64,000 nt of DNA from Pseudoalteromonas sp. 0303 (GTDB lineage: Bacteria; Pseudomonadota; Gammaproteobacteria; Enterobacterales; Alteromonadaceae), in the NCBI RefSeq assembly GCF_013349995.1, contig NZ_JABVXF010000001.1:124001-188000 (forward strand), read 5' to 3'. The translations under genes and the position numbers were made by a program. The notes under the pieces were generated by a model. The model did not search any database and was not told the origin of the DNA. It worked only from the letters and a program-made list of their open reading frames with translations. This document shows, piece after piece, positions 18,204-27,500 of the stretch. Each line of letters begins with the position of its first letter. The first letter of the stretch is position 1.

Positions 18204-18329
18204 ATTTTAGCGCTTTGTTGGTTATTTTTTGTCAGAGATTGTATTTTTATTAGCTTATTCCATCTAGCATGGTTGTCTTTTCGCGGGTAGCTCACTAGTA
18301 TCCGCTTTTATTTTATACAGGCAAATAGA

Positions 18330-18749
18330 GTGCGAACTAGTTTTTTACCCGTTTTCCTTTTCAGTGTATTTTTAGCTGCATGTGATAGCCAAAGTATAGA
18401 AGAGGGGAGCACAAGTACAAGTTGTGAGAACAATAGTCATTGTTATTACCCTAATAATGCAGAAGTTTGGCTGAGCAACCCAGATGTCAGACCTGAGTTG
18501 CCTTTTGCAATCAACCTAAAGCTGCCGAAAGATGCTAAAAACCTCTCTGCTAAACTTGAAGGTGTCACTATGTATATGGGTTTTATTCCACTACAGTTTA
18601 ATCAGAAAGGGCAAGTTTGGGTTGCTGATACTATGGTTGGCGCATGCTCTGAGCCTGTAATGACCTGGAAAATGATGCTCACTTATACTACTGGTGACAA
18701 TCAACCACAAACTTTGCTTTATTATTTCGATTCACTGCAAACTCGATAA
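18330..18749 (+). CDS. Putative lipoprotein divergent from ccoN
   Basis: 139 residues, family not recognised. The start is GTG (no ATG nearby gives a signal peptide). The first 18 residues form a clear lipoprotein signal with lipobox L-A-A-C18. The mature protein is a predicted beta-rich domain with several Met and Cys residues near conserved-looking turns (GVTMYMGFIPL, MVGACSEPVMTWKMM), a pattern that in periplasmic proteins can bind copper; that is inference only. It is divergent from ccoN across a 346-base control region holding an FNR-like box and an inverted repeat, so shared regulation is plausible. Confidence 0.7.
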   Translation: MRTSFLPVFLFSVFLAACDSQSIEEGSTSTSCENNSHCYYPNNAEVWLSNPDVRPELPFAINLKLPKDAKNLSAKLEGVTMYMGFIPLQFNQKGQVWVADTMVGACSEPVMTWKMMLTYTTGDNQPQTLLYYFDSLQTR

Positions 18750-19339
18750 CATCTTCCCTTATTATTGTTGATCACAGTTTTTGATTATTTAAAAGCTGTG
18801 ATTGTCGTCATTCCTACGTCATCTTTTTCTACTTTAATGTTCTTTATTAGCCGTATCTTTATACGGTATTACAAATTTACGGAACAAAAACAAAAATTCT
18901 TCCTCTAATACACTGTTTAACGGGCTAACTTTGTCTATTTAGTTAATTTAAGTGAATAACTATGGTTAGCAGTCTTACCAAGCTTTTACGGTTTTTATAA
19001 CGTTGTGTGATCAACTTGTAAAAATTTCATTTGTAGCACTAATTGGGCTTTAGTTACACTTGATTACAAAGTGCGTGCAATTGATTTCAATCGTGTTTTT
19101 TTTGCTACTTATCAATGTTACCTTGCTGATATAAAGGTGTTTTTTTCTGTTAACATTGATACATCGTGAAACCTTATTACCCAAAATGGATACGCTATTT
19201 TGGGGTTGTTTTTTCTTTAATCTATCATTCAGTTTTCGTTCAGTTAACTGAGCCTAAGTTGCCCTCCGCTGACTCGTGATTCTAATAATAACGAGCGCTA
19301 CCTAACTAAAGGTAAATTTCCAACAAGTAGGGTTTTCAC
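18750..19339. other. 590-base leader/spacer upstream of the TonB receptor
   Basis: No credible gene. It contains an inverted repeat ATCACAG / CTGTGAT (18771-18802, 18-base interval), a weak FNR-like motif TTGAT-TTCA-ATCGT at 19081-19094 (8 of 10), and a terminator-like hairpin at 19180-19215. A long structured leader or an unannotated small RNA ending at that hairpin would both fit. Confidence 0.5.
19180..19215 (+). terminator. Terminator-like hairpin 125 bases before a TonB receptor
   Basis: Stem CCCAAAAT / ATTTTGGG (19180-19187 and 19197-19204), 9-base loop, followed by GTTGTTTTTTC. No gene ends just upstream, so this could end a small RNA or act as an attenuator in the receptor leader. 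Confidence 0.5.
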
Positions 19340-21931
19340 ATGAAAAAATCAATTCTTGGTTTAGCTGTTGTTTCAGCAATCCCAATGTTCTCAAGCATGC
19401 AAGTTTTAGCTGCTGATGATGCAGCAGAGTCTATTGAAAAAATTCAAGTTACAGGTTCTCGCATTAAGCGTACCGATATGGAGACGTCTAGTCCTGTAAC
19501 TTTAATTGGTGCAGATGACATCAAAGCAATGGGTGCATCAAGCATCGATGGCGTTCTACAAAAAATGACTGCAGCAAGCGGTGCGATGACTAACCCTGCT
19601 GTTAACAACGGTTCAGGCGGTAACGCACGTGTTGACCTACGTGGTTTAGGCGCACAACGTACTCTAGTACTAGTAAATGGTCGTCGTATGATCAACTCTG
19701 GTACTGGCGCAGCATCTACTGTTGACTTAAACACAATCCCAGTATCAATGATCAAGCAAGTTGAAGTACTAAAAGACGGCGCATCTGCTGTATACGGTAC
19801 TGACGCGGTAGCTGGTGTTGTTAACATCATCTTAAAAGACGACTTCGAAGGTCTAGACATGAACCTTAACGGTGCTATCACTGGTGAAGGCGATGCAGAC
19901 GAAACGTCTTTCGATATCACAATGGGTTCAAGCTTTGACCGTGGTAACGTTGTAATTGGTTTACAATACACAGACCGTGGCGACGCTTCTCAAGCAGACC
20001 GTGATTTCTCTGATTGTCCAATCGAAGAAGATTACGAAAACGGTAGCTTCTACTGTGGTGGTTCTTCTTACACGCCTTTCGGCCACGTTTGGGCTGAAAA
20101 TGCAGACCTTCAAGGTCAAGCAGACGGCGAGTGGCACGATTTCACTTCAGCTGGTGATGCTTACAACTACTCATCAACAAGCTACCTTTACACGCCAATG
20201 CGTCGTTTAAACCTTACAGGTATCGGCCACTTTGACGTAACTGATGAAACGCGTTTAGTTTCTGAGTTCACTTACTCTAAGCGTTGGTCAACTCAACAAA
20301 TGGCTCCACAGCCAGTATGGTTTGATTTCACTTACGATGCAGACACAATGGGTGACTCACTTCTTTCTCACGGTGTAGCTGACGGTGAAGACATCTCTTA
20401 CGGTCGTCGTATGACTGATGTTGGTCCTCGTGGTTATGAGCAAGTTGTTGACACTGTTCGTGCAGTAATCGGCCTTGACGGTGCATTCGACAACGGTTGG
20501 GGCTGGGATACTTCAGTAGTATTCGGTCGTAACGACTCAGTTGACCGTGCAACTAACCTACTTAACATGGGTTCAATCCAAGACGCAATCGAAGAGGGTA
20601 CTTTCAACCCACTTAACCAAGCTGATTGGTCAGGTAGCAACCTTGCACAGTACAACTACACTGAAAACAACTCAGGTGGTAGCCAATTATTAGTTCTTTC
20701 TGCTGGCCTTAACGGTGAAGTAATGGAACTTCCTGCAGGTTACGTTGGTTTCGCTGCTGGTATCGAGCGTCGTGAAGAAAAAGCATGGTACGTTCCAGAT
20801 TCACTAACTTCACAAGGTCTTGCAAATGACCCACGTGTTGAACCAACTGGTGGTCGTTTTGACGTAAACGAAGCTTACGTTGAATTCGCTGTTCCACTTC
20901 TAGCTGACGCACCATTTGCTCAAATGGTTGACTTAAGCGCTGCTGTTCGTGCATTCGATTACAGCACATTTGGTTCAGATGAGACTTGGAAACTAGGTCT
21001 AACTTGGCGTGTAAACGACGAACTAATGCTACGTGCTGTTCGTTCAACTGCATTCCGTGCTCCTACAGTATCTGAGCTTTACCAAGGTAAATCACCTTCA
21101 TTCGAACAAGTTAACTTCCCTGGTGCACAAGACCAAGCTGAAGTAACTGTTGGTGGTAACGATCAATTAACGCCAGAGCTTGCTGATACAGTAACTGCTG
21201 GTTTCGTATACGCTCCAGAATGGTTCGACGGTTTCTCAATGACTGTTGACTACTACGAAATCGAAATTGAAAACTCAATTTCAAGCGTAAACAACCAGTA
21301 CATCGTTGAAAACTGTCTTGATGCTTCTACAGGCGCATACAAGAACCAAGATACTGCACTATGTCAGTCTTCTGCAATCAACTTCAACCAAAGCACTGGT
21401 CGCATTAGCTTCAACAACCAATTACAAAACATTGGTAATGAATCTACTAAAGGTTACGACGTAAACTTCAAGTATGCATTTGAAGCTGCAGGTCTTAACT
21501 GGCGCACAGGTCTTGATGTAACAATCCTTGATGAGTACATCGTTGATTCAGGCACAAGCACAATCGATTACACAGGTCTTGTAACTTCAGGTATCGGTAG
21601 CTACGCGAAAGTTAAGTCTAACTTCACTCTTAACGCGTCTGGCGACAACTGGGATGCACAATACCAAGCACGTATGATCGACGGCCTAGACAGCTACGCA
21701 TGTCTTGCTGACGACAGCGAGTGTCTAGTACCAAGCGTTGGTACTGTTGTATACCACGACATCAGCGGTTCATACATCCTGAACGACACAGTGTCATTCT
21801 CTGCAGGTGTTAACAACTTATTCGATAAGCAAGCACCTTACTACTCAGGTAACAATGACTCAAACACTGACCCGTACACATACGATGTACTAGGTCGTCG
21901 TTTCTTCGCTGGTATGAACATCAAGTTCTAA
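19340..21931 (+). CDS. TonB-dependent outer-membrane receptor
   Basis: 863-residue outer-membrane transporter. The signal peptide MKKSILGLAVVSAIPMFSS ends near VLAA. A TonB-box-like IEKIQVTGSRIKR follows, then the plug domain (~50-165, with RGLGAQRTLVLVNGRRM and DGASAVYGTDAVAGVVNIIL) and a beta-barrel that ends in the aromatic GMNIKF. This group (MTGSRIKR start, no STN domain) commonly handles peptides or oligosaccharides in Alteromonadales; the substrate cannot be deduced and no adjacent catabolic gene helps. Codon choice is strikingly biased to AAC, TAC, TTC, GGT and CGT compared with neighbours, a sign of very high expression. Ribosome site AGGG. It is followed by a strong terminator. Confidence 0.95.
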   Translation: MKKSILGLAVVSAIPMFSSMQVLAADDAAESIEKIQVTGSRIKRTDMETSSPVTLIGADDIKAMGASSIDGVLQKMTAASGAMTNPAVNNGSGGNARVDLRGLGAQRTLVLVNGRRMINSGTGAASTVDLNTIPVSMIKQVEVLKDGASAVYGTDAVAGVVNIILKDDFEGLDMNLNGAITGEGDADETSFDITMGSSFDRGNVVIGLQYTDRGDASQADRDFSDCPIEEDYENGSFYCGGSSYTPFGHVWAENADLQGQADGEWHDFTSAGDAYNYSSTSYLYTPMRRLNLTGIGHFDVTDETRLVSEFTYSKRWSTQQMAPQPVWFDFTYDADTMGDSLLSHGVADGEDISYGRRMTDVGPRGYEQVVDTVRAVIGLDGAFDNGWGWDTSVVFGRNDSVDRATNLLNMGSIQDAIEEGTFNPLNQADWSGSNLAQYNYTENNSGGSQLLVLSAGLNGEVMELPAGYVGFAAGIERREEKAWYVPDSLTSQGLANDPRVEPTGGRFDVNEAYVEFAVPLLADAPFAQMVDLSAAVRAFDYSTFGSDETWKLGLTWRVNDELMLRAVRSTAFRAPTVSELYQGKSPSFEQVNFPGAQDQAEVTVGGNDQLTPELADTVTAGFVYAPEWFDGFSMTVDYYEIEIENSISSVNNQYIVENCLDASTGAYKNQDTALCQSSAINFNQSTGRISFNNQLQNIGNESTKGYDVNFKYAFEAAGLNWRTGLDVTILDEYIVDSGTSTIDYTGLVTSGIGSYAKVKSNFTLNASGDNWDAQYQARMIDGLDSYACLADDSECLVPSVGTVVYHDISGSYILNDTVSFSAGVNNLFDKQAPYYSGNNDSNTDPYTYDVLGRRFFAGMNIKF

Positions 21932-21951
21932 TCTAGTTTGAAATGATTACT

Positions 21952-21979
21952 AAGGCCCAGTTTTTACTGGGCCTTTTTT
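21952..21979 (+). terminator. Rho-independent terminator after the TonB receptor
   Basis: Stem AAGGCCCAG / CTGGGCCTT with a 6-base loop and a following T run. Confidence 0.93.
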
Positions 21980-22039
21980 ATTGTCTGAAAGCTTATCAAC
22001 GCGTAAACTATAGAGGTACTTTTAACAAACGAGGTGATA

Positions 22040-23416
22040 TTGCTTAAACAAGACGAAAACTTATCTTTTATTATTGAGCCTGAGCTTAAACCACGCACAG
22101 AGCAACGACTCGACCTGTATTTCTCCATTCCGAATGAAATGAGTGTTAATCCACAAACACTTAGCGAAGAATCATTCTTTAACAACAATTTTAAATCGCA
22201 CCTTGCGTATAACGCCAACAACATTCACTTACCTTTAGTTAGAAGCCGCTTTGTTAGTAAAAACAAAGGTGAACAGCAAGATTATCGTCAAAACTTAAAC
22301 CTATATTGTTATCAAGTTCGACTCGCGCTTAATGCCGATATTAAAGACACCCTAAAGCACCAAGAAGCTGAAGAGTTTTACCCTGCAGCCATTGAGTTGT
22401 GCGAGCAAACCAAAGGCTTGTTGAAAAAACTAAGACGCTATACCCCAGATGACGAAAAGCTACTGCCATTTTATAAAAACGCTGATAACTACTTAAGCTG
22501 GCATGTAGAGCAGTCATTTTTAAAACTACTGGATGAAGGACCGCGCAGTAGTGATTTTGCAAAAGAGCGCAGTGAGCTATTAGAGTTTTGCAAAAATGAA
22601 AACAGTTACCGTGAAGAGCAAGAATATAACTCGCAATCGACACTTGAAGATGCCAACCGTATCACCAACAAAATGCGCCTATTACAACGTTTGATTGAGC
22701 ATGGAGTGGTGCTTACACGTAGCACGCGTCACTTAAACAGTTATTTAAAACGCATGGTAAAGGGCACGGTGACTGCTGTGATCATGGCCTTTGTGATGTT
22801 GGTTGTGTTAAATGCTCGCTCAAACTTTACCGAAGTAACAGCGACGTTGATTTTGATCTTGGGTGTTATTTATGGTCTTCGTGAAATATTTAAAGAAGAC
22901 ATAACACGGGTGATCTGGCGAGCTATCGTACGAGGGCGACCTAAATGGCGCTTTCAATTTAAAAACAGCATAACTAAAGACAAAATTGCAAGCCAATACA
23001 TTTGGCTTGAATATACAAACTTTAAACGCCTGCCTAAAGTGGTCAGGAAGATTTTTTCGAAGCGCCGCCATCAAAATAAACAAGCCGCTCAATGGTTGCA
23101 TTTTTCGAGCGACACACAAGTTTACGCGAAAGAGTTTTTACCTGGCTACGACACCTTGCAACAAACCATGCAATTTAGCTTGGCACCGTTTGCTCGCTAT
23201 TTAAAACGAGGCGAAGGTAAGCTCTATCATCTAGATAGCAATAAAATTTCTAAGAAAGCCGTAGAGAGGCGTTATCAGTTAAATGTGGTATTAGTGTTTA
23301 CACAAAGCGAAGATGAAACTTTGTATCAGCGCTACAAGATTACGTTAAATCGCAGCAAAATTGTCAATATTGAGCGTATTTACTCACAAACTGACATTCT
23401 GAAAGATGAAAGATGA
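22040..23416 (+). CDS. Unknown two-helix membrane protein with TTG start
   Basis: 458 residues, no family recognised. I place the start at TTG 22040 because GAGGTGAT (22031-22038) is a near-perfect anti-Shine-Dalgarno match whose GAGG core is five bases before it; the GTG at 22034 lies inside that site. Residues ~1-235 are charged and helical. Two adjacent membrane helices at ~240-280 (VTAVIMAFVMLVVLNA, VTATLILILGVIYGL) form a short hairpin, and a basic ~180-residue C-terminal part follows (KRLPKVVRKIFSKRRHQNKQ). With both termini cytosolic it looks like a membrane-tethered scaffold or sensor; no catalytic motif is visible. The gene is monocistronic and ends opposite the BamE-like lipoprotein gene. 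Confidence 0.8.
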   Translation: MLKQDENLSFIIEPELKPRTEQRLDLYFSIPNEMSVNPQTLSEESFFNNNFKSHLAYNANNIHLPLVRSRFVSKNKGEQQDYRQNLNLYCYQVRLALNADIKDTLKHQEAEEFYPAAIELCEQTKGLLKKLRRYTPDDEKLLPFYKNADNYLSWHVEQSFLKLLDEGPRSSDFAKERSELLEFCKNENSYREEQEYNSQSTLEDANRITNKMRLLQRLIEHGVVLTRSTRHLNSYLKRMVKGTVTAVIMAFVMLVVLNARSNFTEVTATLILILGVIYGLREIFKEDITRVIWRAIVRGRPKWRFQFKNSITKDKIASQYIWLEYTNFKRLPKVVRKIFSKRRHQNKQAAQWLHFSSDTQVYAKEFLPGYDTLQQTMQFSLAPFARYLKRGEGKLYHLDSNKISKKAVERRYQLNVVLVFTQSEDETLYQRYKITLNRSKIVNIERIYSQTDILKDER

Positions 23417-23418
23417 AA

Positions 23419-23436
23419 GGGTGGCCTTGGCCACCC
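23419..23436. terminator. Short hairpin between convergent genes
   Basis: GGGTGG-ccttgg-CCACCC directly after the stop of the unknown membrane protein and facing the lipoprotein gene. Only weak T tracts follow on either strand, so terminator function is uncertain. Confidence 0.5.
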
Positions 23437-23444
23437 ATTTCGGT

Positions 23445-23708
23445 TTATTTAGCGTCTAAACCTGTTTTGCTGTAAAGCGATACTTTGTCTGATACTAAGG
23501 TAATTTCGATGTTTTTATCTTTGTTACCCCAGATACAGTTAGTGTGTAGTGTCTTTTCTTCACACTTATCCGCTGAACCTAAAATAGCTTCAACCTCAGT
23601 TTTATCCATGCCAATCTCAATTTTTTCGTAGTTCTCTAAATTTACTTTTGAGCAACCTGCTAAAGTAAGTACCGCAGCCGCTGCTGCAATTGCCATATAT
23701 TTTTTCAT
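23445..23708 (-). CDS. Small BamE/SmpA-like (DUF3862-type) lipoprotein
   Basis: 87-residue lipoprotein. From the ATG at 23708 the signal MKKYMAIAAAAAVLTLAGC ends in a perfect lipobox (L-A-G-C19). The mature part, YEKIEIGMDKTEVEAILGS, is the SmpA/BamE-fold signature (GM-x3-EV-x2-ILG), and two Cys (KCEEKTLHTNC) may form a disulfide, as in DUF3862 proteins. An ATG four codons earlier is possible but overlaps the csiV stop. Last gene of the mfd-csiV-lipoprotein run on the minus strand. Confidence 0.85.
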   Translation of the reverse strand: MKKYMAIAAAAAVLTLAGCSKVNLENYEKIEIGMDKTEVEAILGSADKCEEKTLHTNCIWGNKDKNIEITLVSDKVSLYSKTGLDAK

Positions 23709-23719
23709 AATTGTATCCA

Positions 23720-24550
23720 TTAATGGTTGTAGCGTCTTATTTGCACGATCATCCCCATACGTGGGTGATCAAAATAATGTATCTCGTTACTGATCACACG
23801 TTTGAATTGTGAAAAACGAGCTTTTTCGTAATCACCTGTTTCTAAGCGCTGACTAATATCAAAATCTGCGTTAATAAATAGGTAGTGACGAACATAAATC
23901 TTCATTAAACCGTCTAATTCCCACTCTGGCACATTTTGCAGTTGGTCGGGAATATAGCGCTCAGTAGGTCCGACTAAACTAATAAAATCGTTGTTTTCTT
24001 CTACAGGACTTGCGTGTTTTGCTAAGTGTTCACCGGCAAATAGGCGGATACTCGGTGCTCTTCTTTCACTCATTTCAGGAAAACGCCAGCCGGTATGCAA
24101 AATAGGGGTTAAGCCTTTTCTATCTAGCTGATTTTTTTGTTCAACAAACTGTAATTGTTCTGGCGCCATTAAATAAATTTCGTCAGTGTCTTCACGGGGC
24201 TGAACAACGGGTGTCACAGGCAGTTGATTATAGCTTGCTAAAAAATCAACACTGTCATCACACACGTTTGAGTGAGGGTTGGTATTGACTAAAGAGTCTG
24301 TGAACGAATCTGAGCGAAAGCGGCTATCGCCTTCAATACAAGCCTGTTTTGCCTGCTCTGTGAATGCAGGAGATAATACATCTTTGCTACGCTTAGCCTT
24401 GATTTCATCGTGTTTTAAACTGAAATCTTCCTGTAAGTAGGGAGCAGGGCGCTGTTTATAAATAAGAACTTCAATTTCGAACCAACGTGTTGCAAATGAT
24501 GAGCTTGTAAATAAGCAACAAAGCAGTAGTAAACTATTTCTAAACAACAT
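23720..24550 (-). CDS. csiV: CsiV family peptidoglycan-binding protein
   Basis: 276-residue periplasmic protein. The signal peptide MLFRNSLLLLCCLFTSSSFA is followed by TRWFEIEVLIYKQR, the hallmark opening of CsiV. The C-terminus has the ELDGLMKIYVRHYLFINAD and HYFDHPRMGMIVQIRR segments conserved next to mfd in Vibrio and Shewanella. In Vibrio, CsiV binds peptidoglycan and activates the LpoA/PBP1a system. Its ATG overlaps the mfd stop by one base (TAATG), so it is translated from the mfd transcript. Confidence 0.85.
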   Translation of the reverse strand: MLFRNSLLLLCCLFTSSSFATRWFEIEVLIYKQRPAPYLQEDFSLKHDEIKAKRSKDVLSPAFTEQAKQACIEGDSRFRSDSFTDSLVNTNPHSNVCDDSVDFLASYNQLPVTPVVQPREDTDEIYLMAPEQLQFVEQKNQLDRKGLTPILHTGWRFPEMSERRAPSIRLFAGEHLAKHASPVEENNDFISLVGPTERYIPDQLQNVPEWELDGLMKIYVRHYLFINADFDISQRLETGDYEKARFSQFKRVISNEIHYFDHPRMGMIVQIRRYNH

Positions 24551-27500
24551 TAATGGCTAACCTTTTTTTCGAAATCTGCAATCATTGCAGTGACCATTTT
24601 TAAGCGTTCGCGAGCGTTGGCTTCGCTAATTGCAAAGCGCAGTTTGTTTGCGCCATCCATTTTATACACCTGCGGTGCACTTTGTATCAAACCTATAATG
24701 AAGCTAGGGTTAACCTTTGTATGCTGGCTAAACTCAAAATAACCGCCTTTCGGGTTTGCTTCAATCTTCTTAATGCCAATATTACTTGCTTGCAATTTTA
24801 ATTGCTGCAAACTGAATAAGTTTTTTGTGGCGTCAGGCAGTAGACCAAAACGGTCAATCAGCTCTACCTGTAACTCGTCCATATCATTGAGGTTAGCACA
24901 GCTTGCAATGCGTTTATAGATACCTAAACGTACGTTTACATCATGAATATAATCATCAGGTAATAACGCTGGCAGCTTTAAGTCTACCTCAGTTTGCTGA
25001 CCTAATAAGCTCTCAAGGGTTGGCTCTTTACCTTCTTTGAGGGAGTTAACCGCTTGCTCAAGCATTTCCATATACAAACTAAAACCAATGGTTTGCATTT
25101 GACCAGATTGGTCGTCACCAAGCAGCTCACCGGCACCACGAATTTCTAAGTCATGGGTTGCGAGCGCAAAACCTGCACCAAGGTCTTCCAGTGATTCAAT
25201 CGCTTCAAGGCGTTTAACCGCATCTTTACTCAGTGATTTAGGGTTACCAGTCAGTAGGTAGGCATAGGCTTGGTGATGGCTTCGGCCTACACGACCACGC
25301 AACTGATGCAGTTGTGCCAGACCCAGCTTATCTGCTCTATCCATAATAATGGTGTTGGCAGTCGGTACATCGATACCGGTTTCGATAATAGTGGTACACA
25401 CAATCACGTTATATTTTTGGTGATAAAAATCACTCATAATTTGCTCAAGCTCGCGCTCTCGCATTTGACCATGTGCCGTTGTTACGCTGGCTTCAGGTAC
25501 CCATTCACTGATTTCTTCAGCAACTCGGTCTATGGTTTCAACATTATTATGTAAGAAATACACCTGACCACCGCGTTTAATCTCACGCAGAATTGCTTCG
25601 CGAATTAGTTCAGCATCTCTTTGTCTAACAAAGGTTTTAACCGCTAAACGTTTTGCAGGCGGTGTGGCTATGATTGATAAGTCGCGCATGCCACTCATTG
25701 CCATGTTTAATGTACGTGGGATAGGGGTTGCTGTAAGCGTTAAAATATCGACATCGGCACGTAATGCTTTGATTTTTTCTTTTTGACGCACCCCAAAACG
25801 GTGCTCTTCGTCAACAATCAATAAGCCCAAATCTTTAAATTGAATATCTTGTTGAATAAGCTTGTGAGTACCAATCACGATATCTAATTTACCCTCAGCC
25901 ATTTTATCTAGGGTGTCTTTTTGTTCTTTGGTTGAGTTAAAGCGCGATAAAACACCCACCTCAATTGGTAAATCGGCAAAACGGTCTTTAAAGTTTTCAT
26001 AATGCTGCTGTGCAAGCAGTGTGGTTGGTACAAGTACCGCAACTTGCTTGTTATCATTCACTGCCACAAAGGCTGCGCGCATTGCCACTTCGGTTTTACC
26101 AAAGCCAACGTCACCACATACTAAACGGTCCATCGCTTGCTTGCTTTGCATATCACCGAGTACAGACTCAATGGCGTTGCGTTGATCGTCAGTTTCTTCA
26201 AATGGGAAGCTGTCGCTAAATTGACGATAAGCACTGCCATCAAGCTTAAATTTATTGCCAGGCTTTGCTTGGCGTTTAGCGTAAATATCTAAGAGTTCAG
26301 CAGCCACATCACGGACTTTTTCAGCGGCACGTTTCTTGGCTTTTTCCCACGCATCGGAGCCCAATTTATGGAGCGGGGCAGAGGCCTCTTCGCCACCAGA
26401 ATAGCGGCTGAGCATATGTAATGCAGAAACGGGCACGTATAGCTTTGCCTCGTTAGCGTAGATGATTGTAACAAATTCAGTGATCACACCGGCTGCATCA
26501 ATGGTTTCAAGGCCTTGATAGCGTCCTACACCGTGATCAAGGTGCACAATCGGTTGACCTTCACGTAGCTCAGCAAGGTTACGAATAAGCGCGTCTTGGC
26601 TGGCTTCGTATTTATGTTTACGGCGTCGACGTTGCGAAACCTTAATGCCTAATAACTCTTGCTCTGTGATAATGGTTAAACGCGGCTTACCGTCTAGCAC
26701 CACACTTTGCTCAAGTGGCGAAACGATTAGGCCAACATCACTCGAACTATTGGTAAAATCGCTAAACGATTCAAATTCTTTAAGCTTTAAACCACTTGGC
26801 TTTAATAAAGTGAGTAATGATTCACGGCGGCCATCCGATTCAACCGAGAGCAGCACGCGGCCTTTTTGTTTTTTCTCACTGGCCACATAGTCAATTAAAC
26901 CTTGGTACGGTTCATGTAACTTATGATCAATACGAACATTTGGCAGCTCTTTACTAGCAAGGTTGGTGTGACCCGCTTTGGTGCCTAATTTTGCTTGCGA
27001 TAAACGAATGCGCGCGTATTTAGCAAATTCACCAAATAGCTCATTAACGCTTTGATACAGTTTTACAGGTTCAAGTAAAGGTCTGAGCGGATCAACACGG
27101 CGGTTTTCATAGCGTACATTCACATCATGCCAAAACTGATCAGCAGCATGCTCAATATCGCCAAATTGCATAAAGGTTGTATTACTTGGTAAGTAATCGA
27201 AGATAGTTGCCAATTCATCAAAAAACAGTGGCATGTAATATTCGATACCCGCAGGCCAGGTTCCTTTAGTCACCTGCATATAAATTGAGTCTTGTTCAGA
27301 GCTTGCGCCAAATTGTTCACGATAGTTGATACGAAAACGCTCAATGTCTGAGTCGTTAGTTGGGAATTCGTGGGCTGGCAGTAACTCAATTTTGTCGACC
27401 TTTTCATCTGAGCGCTGGCTTTCAACATCAAATAAGCGAATGCTGTCGAGCTCATCATCAAAAAAGTCTAAACGGAATGGGTGTGGGCTACCCATAGGGT

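Noticed and set aside
19444-21053. Several long frames overlapping the TonB receptor
   Set aside because: They arise from its strongly biased codon use; none has a ribosome site or recognisable domain.
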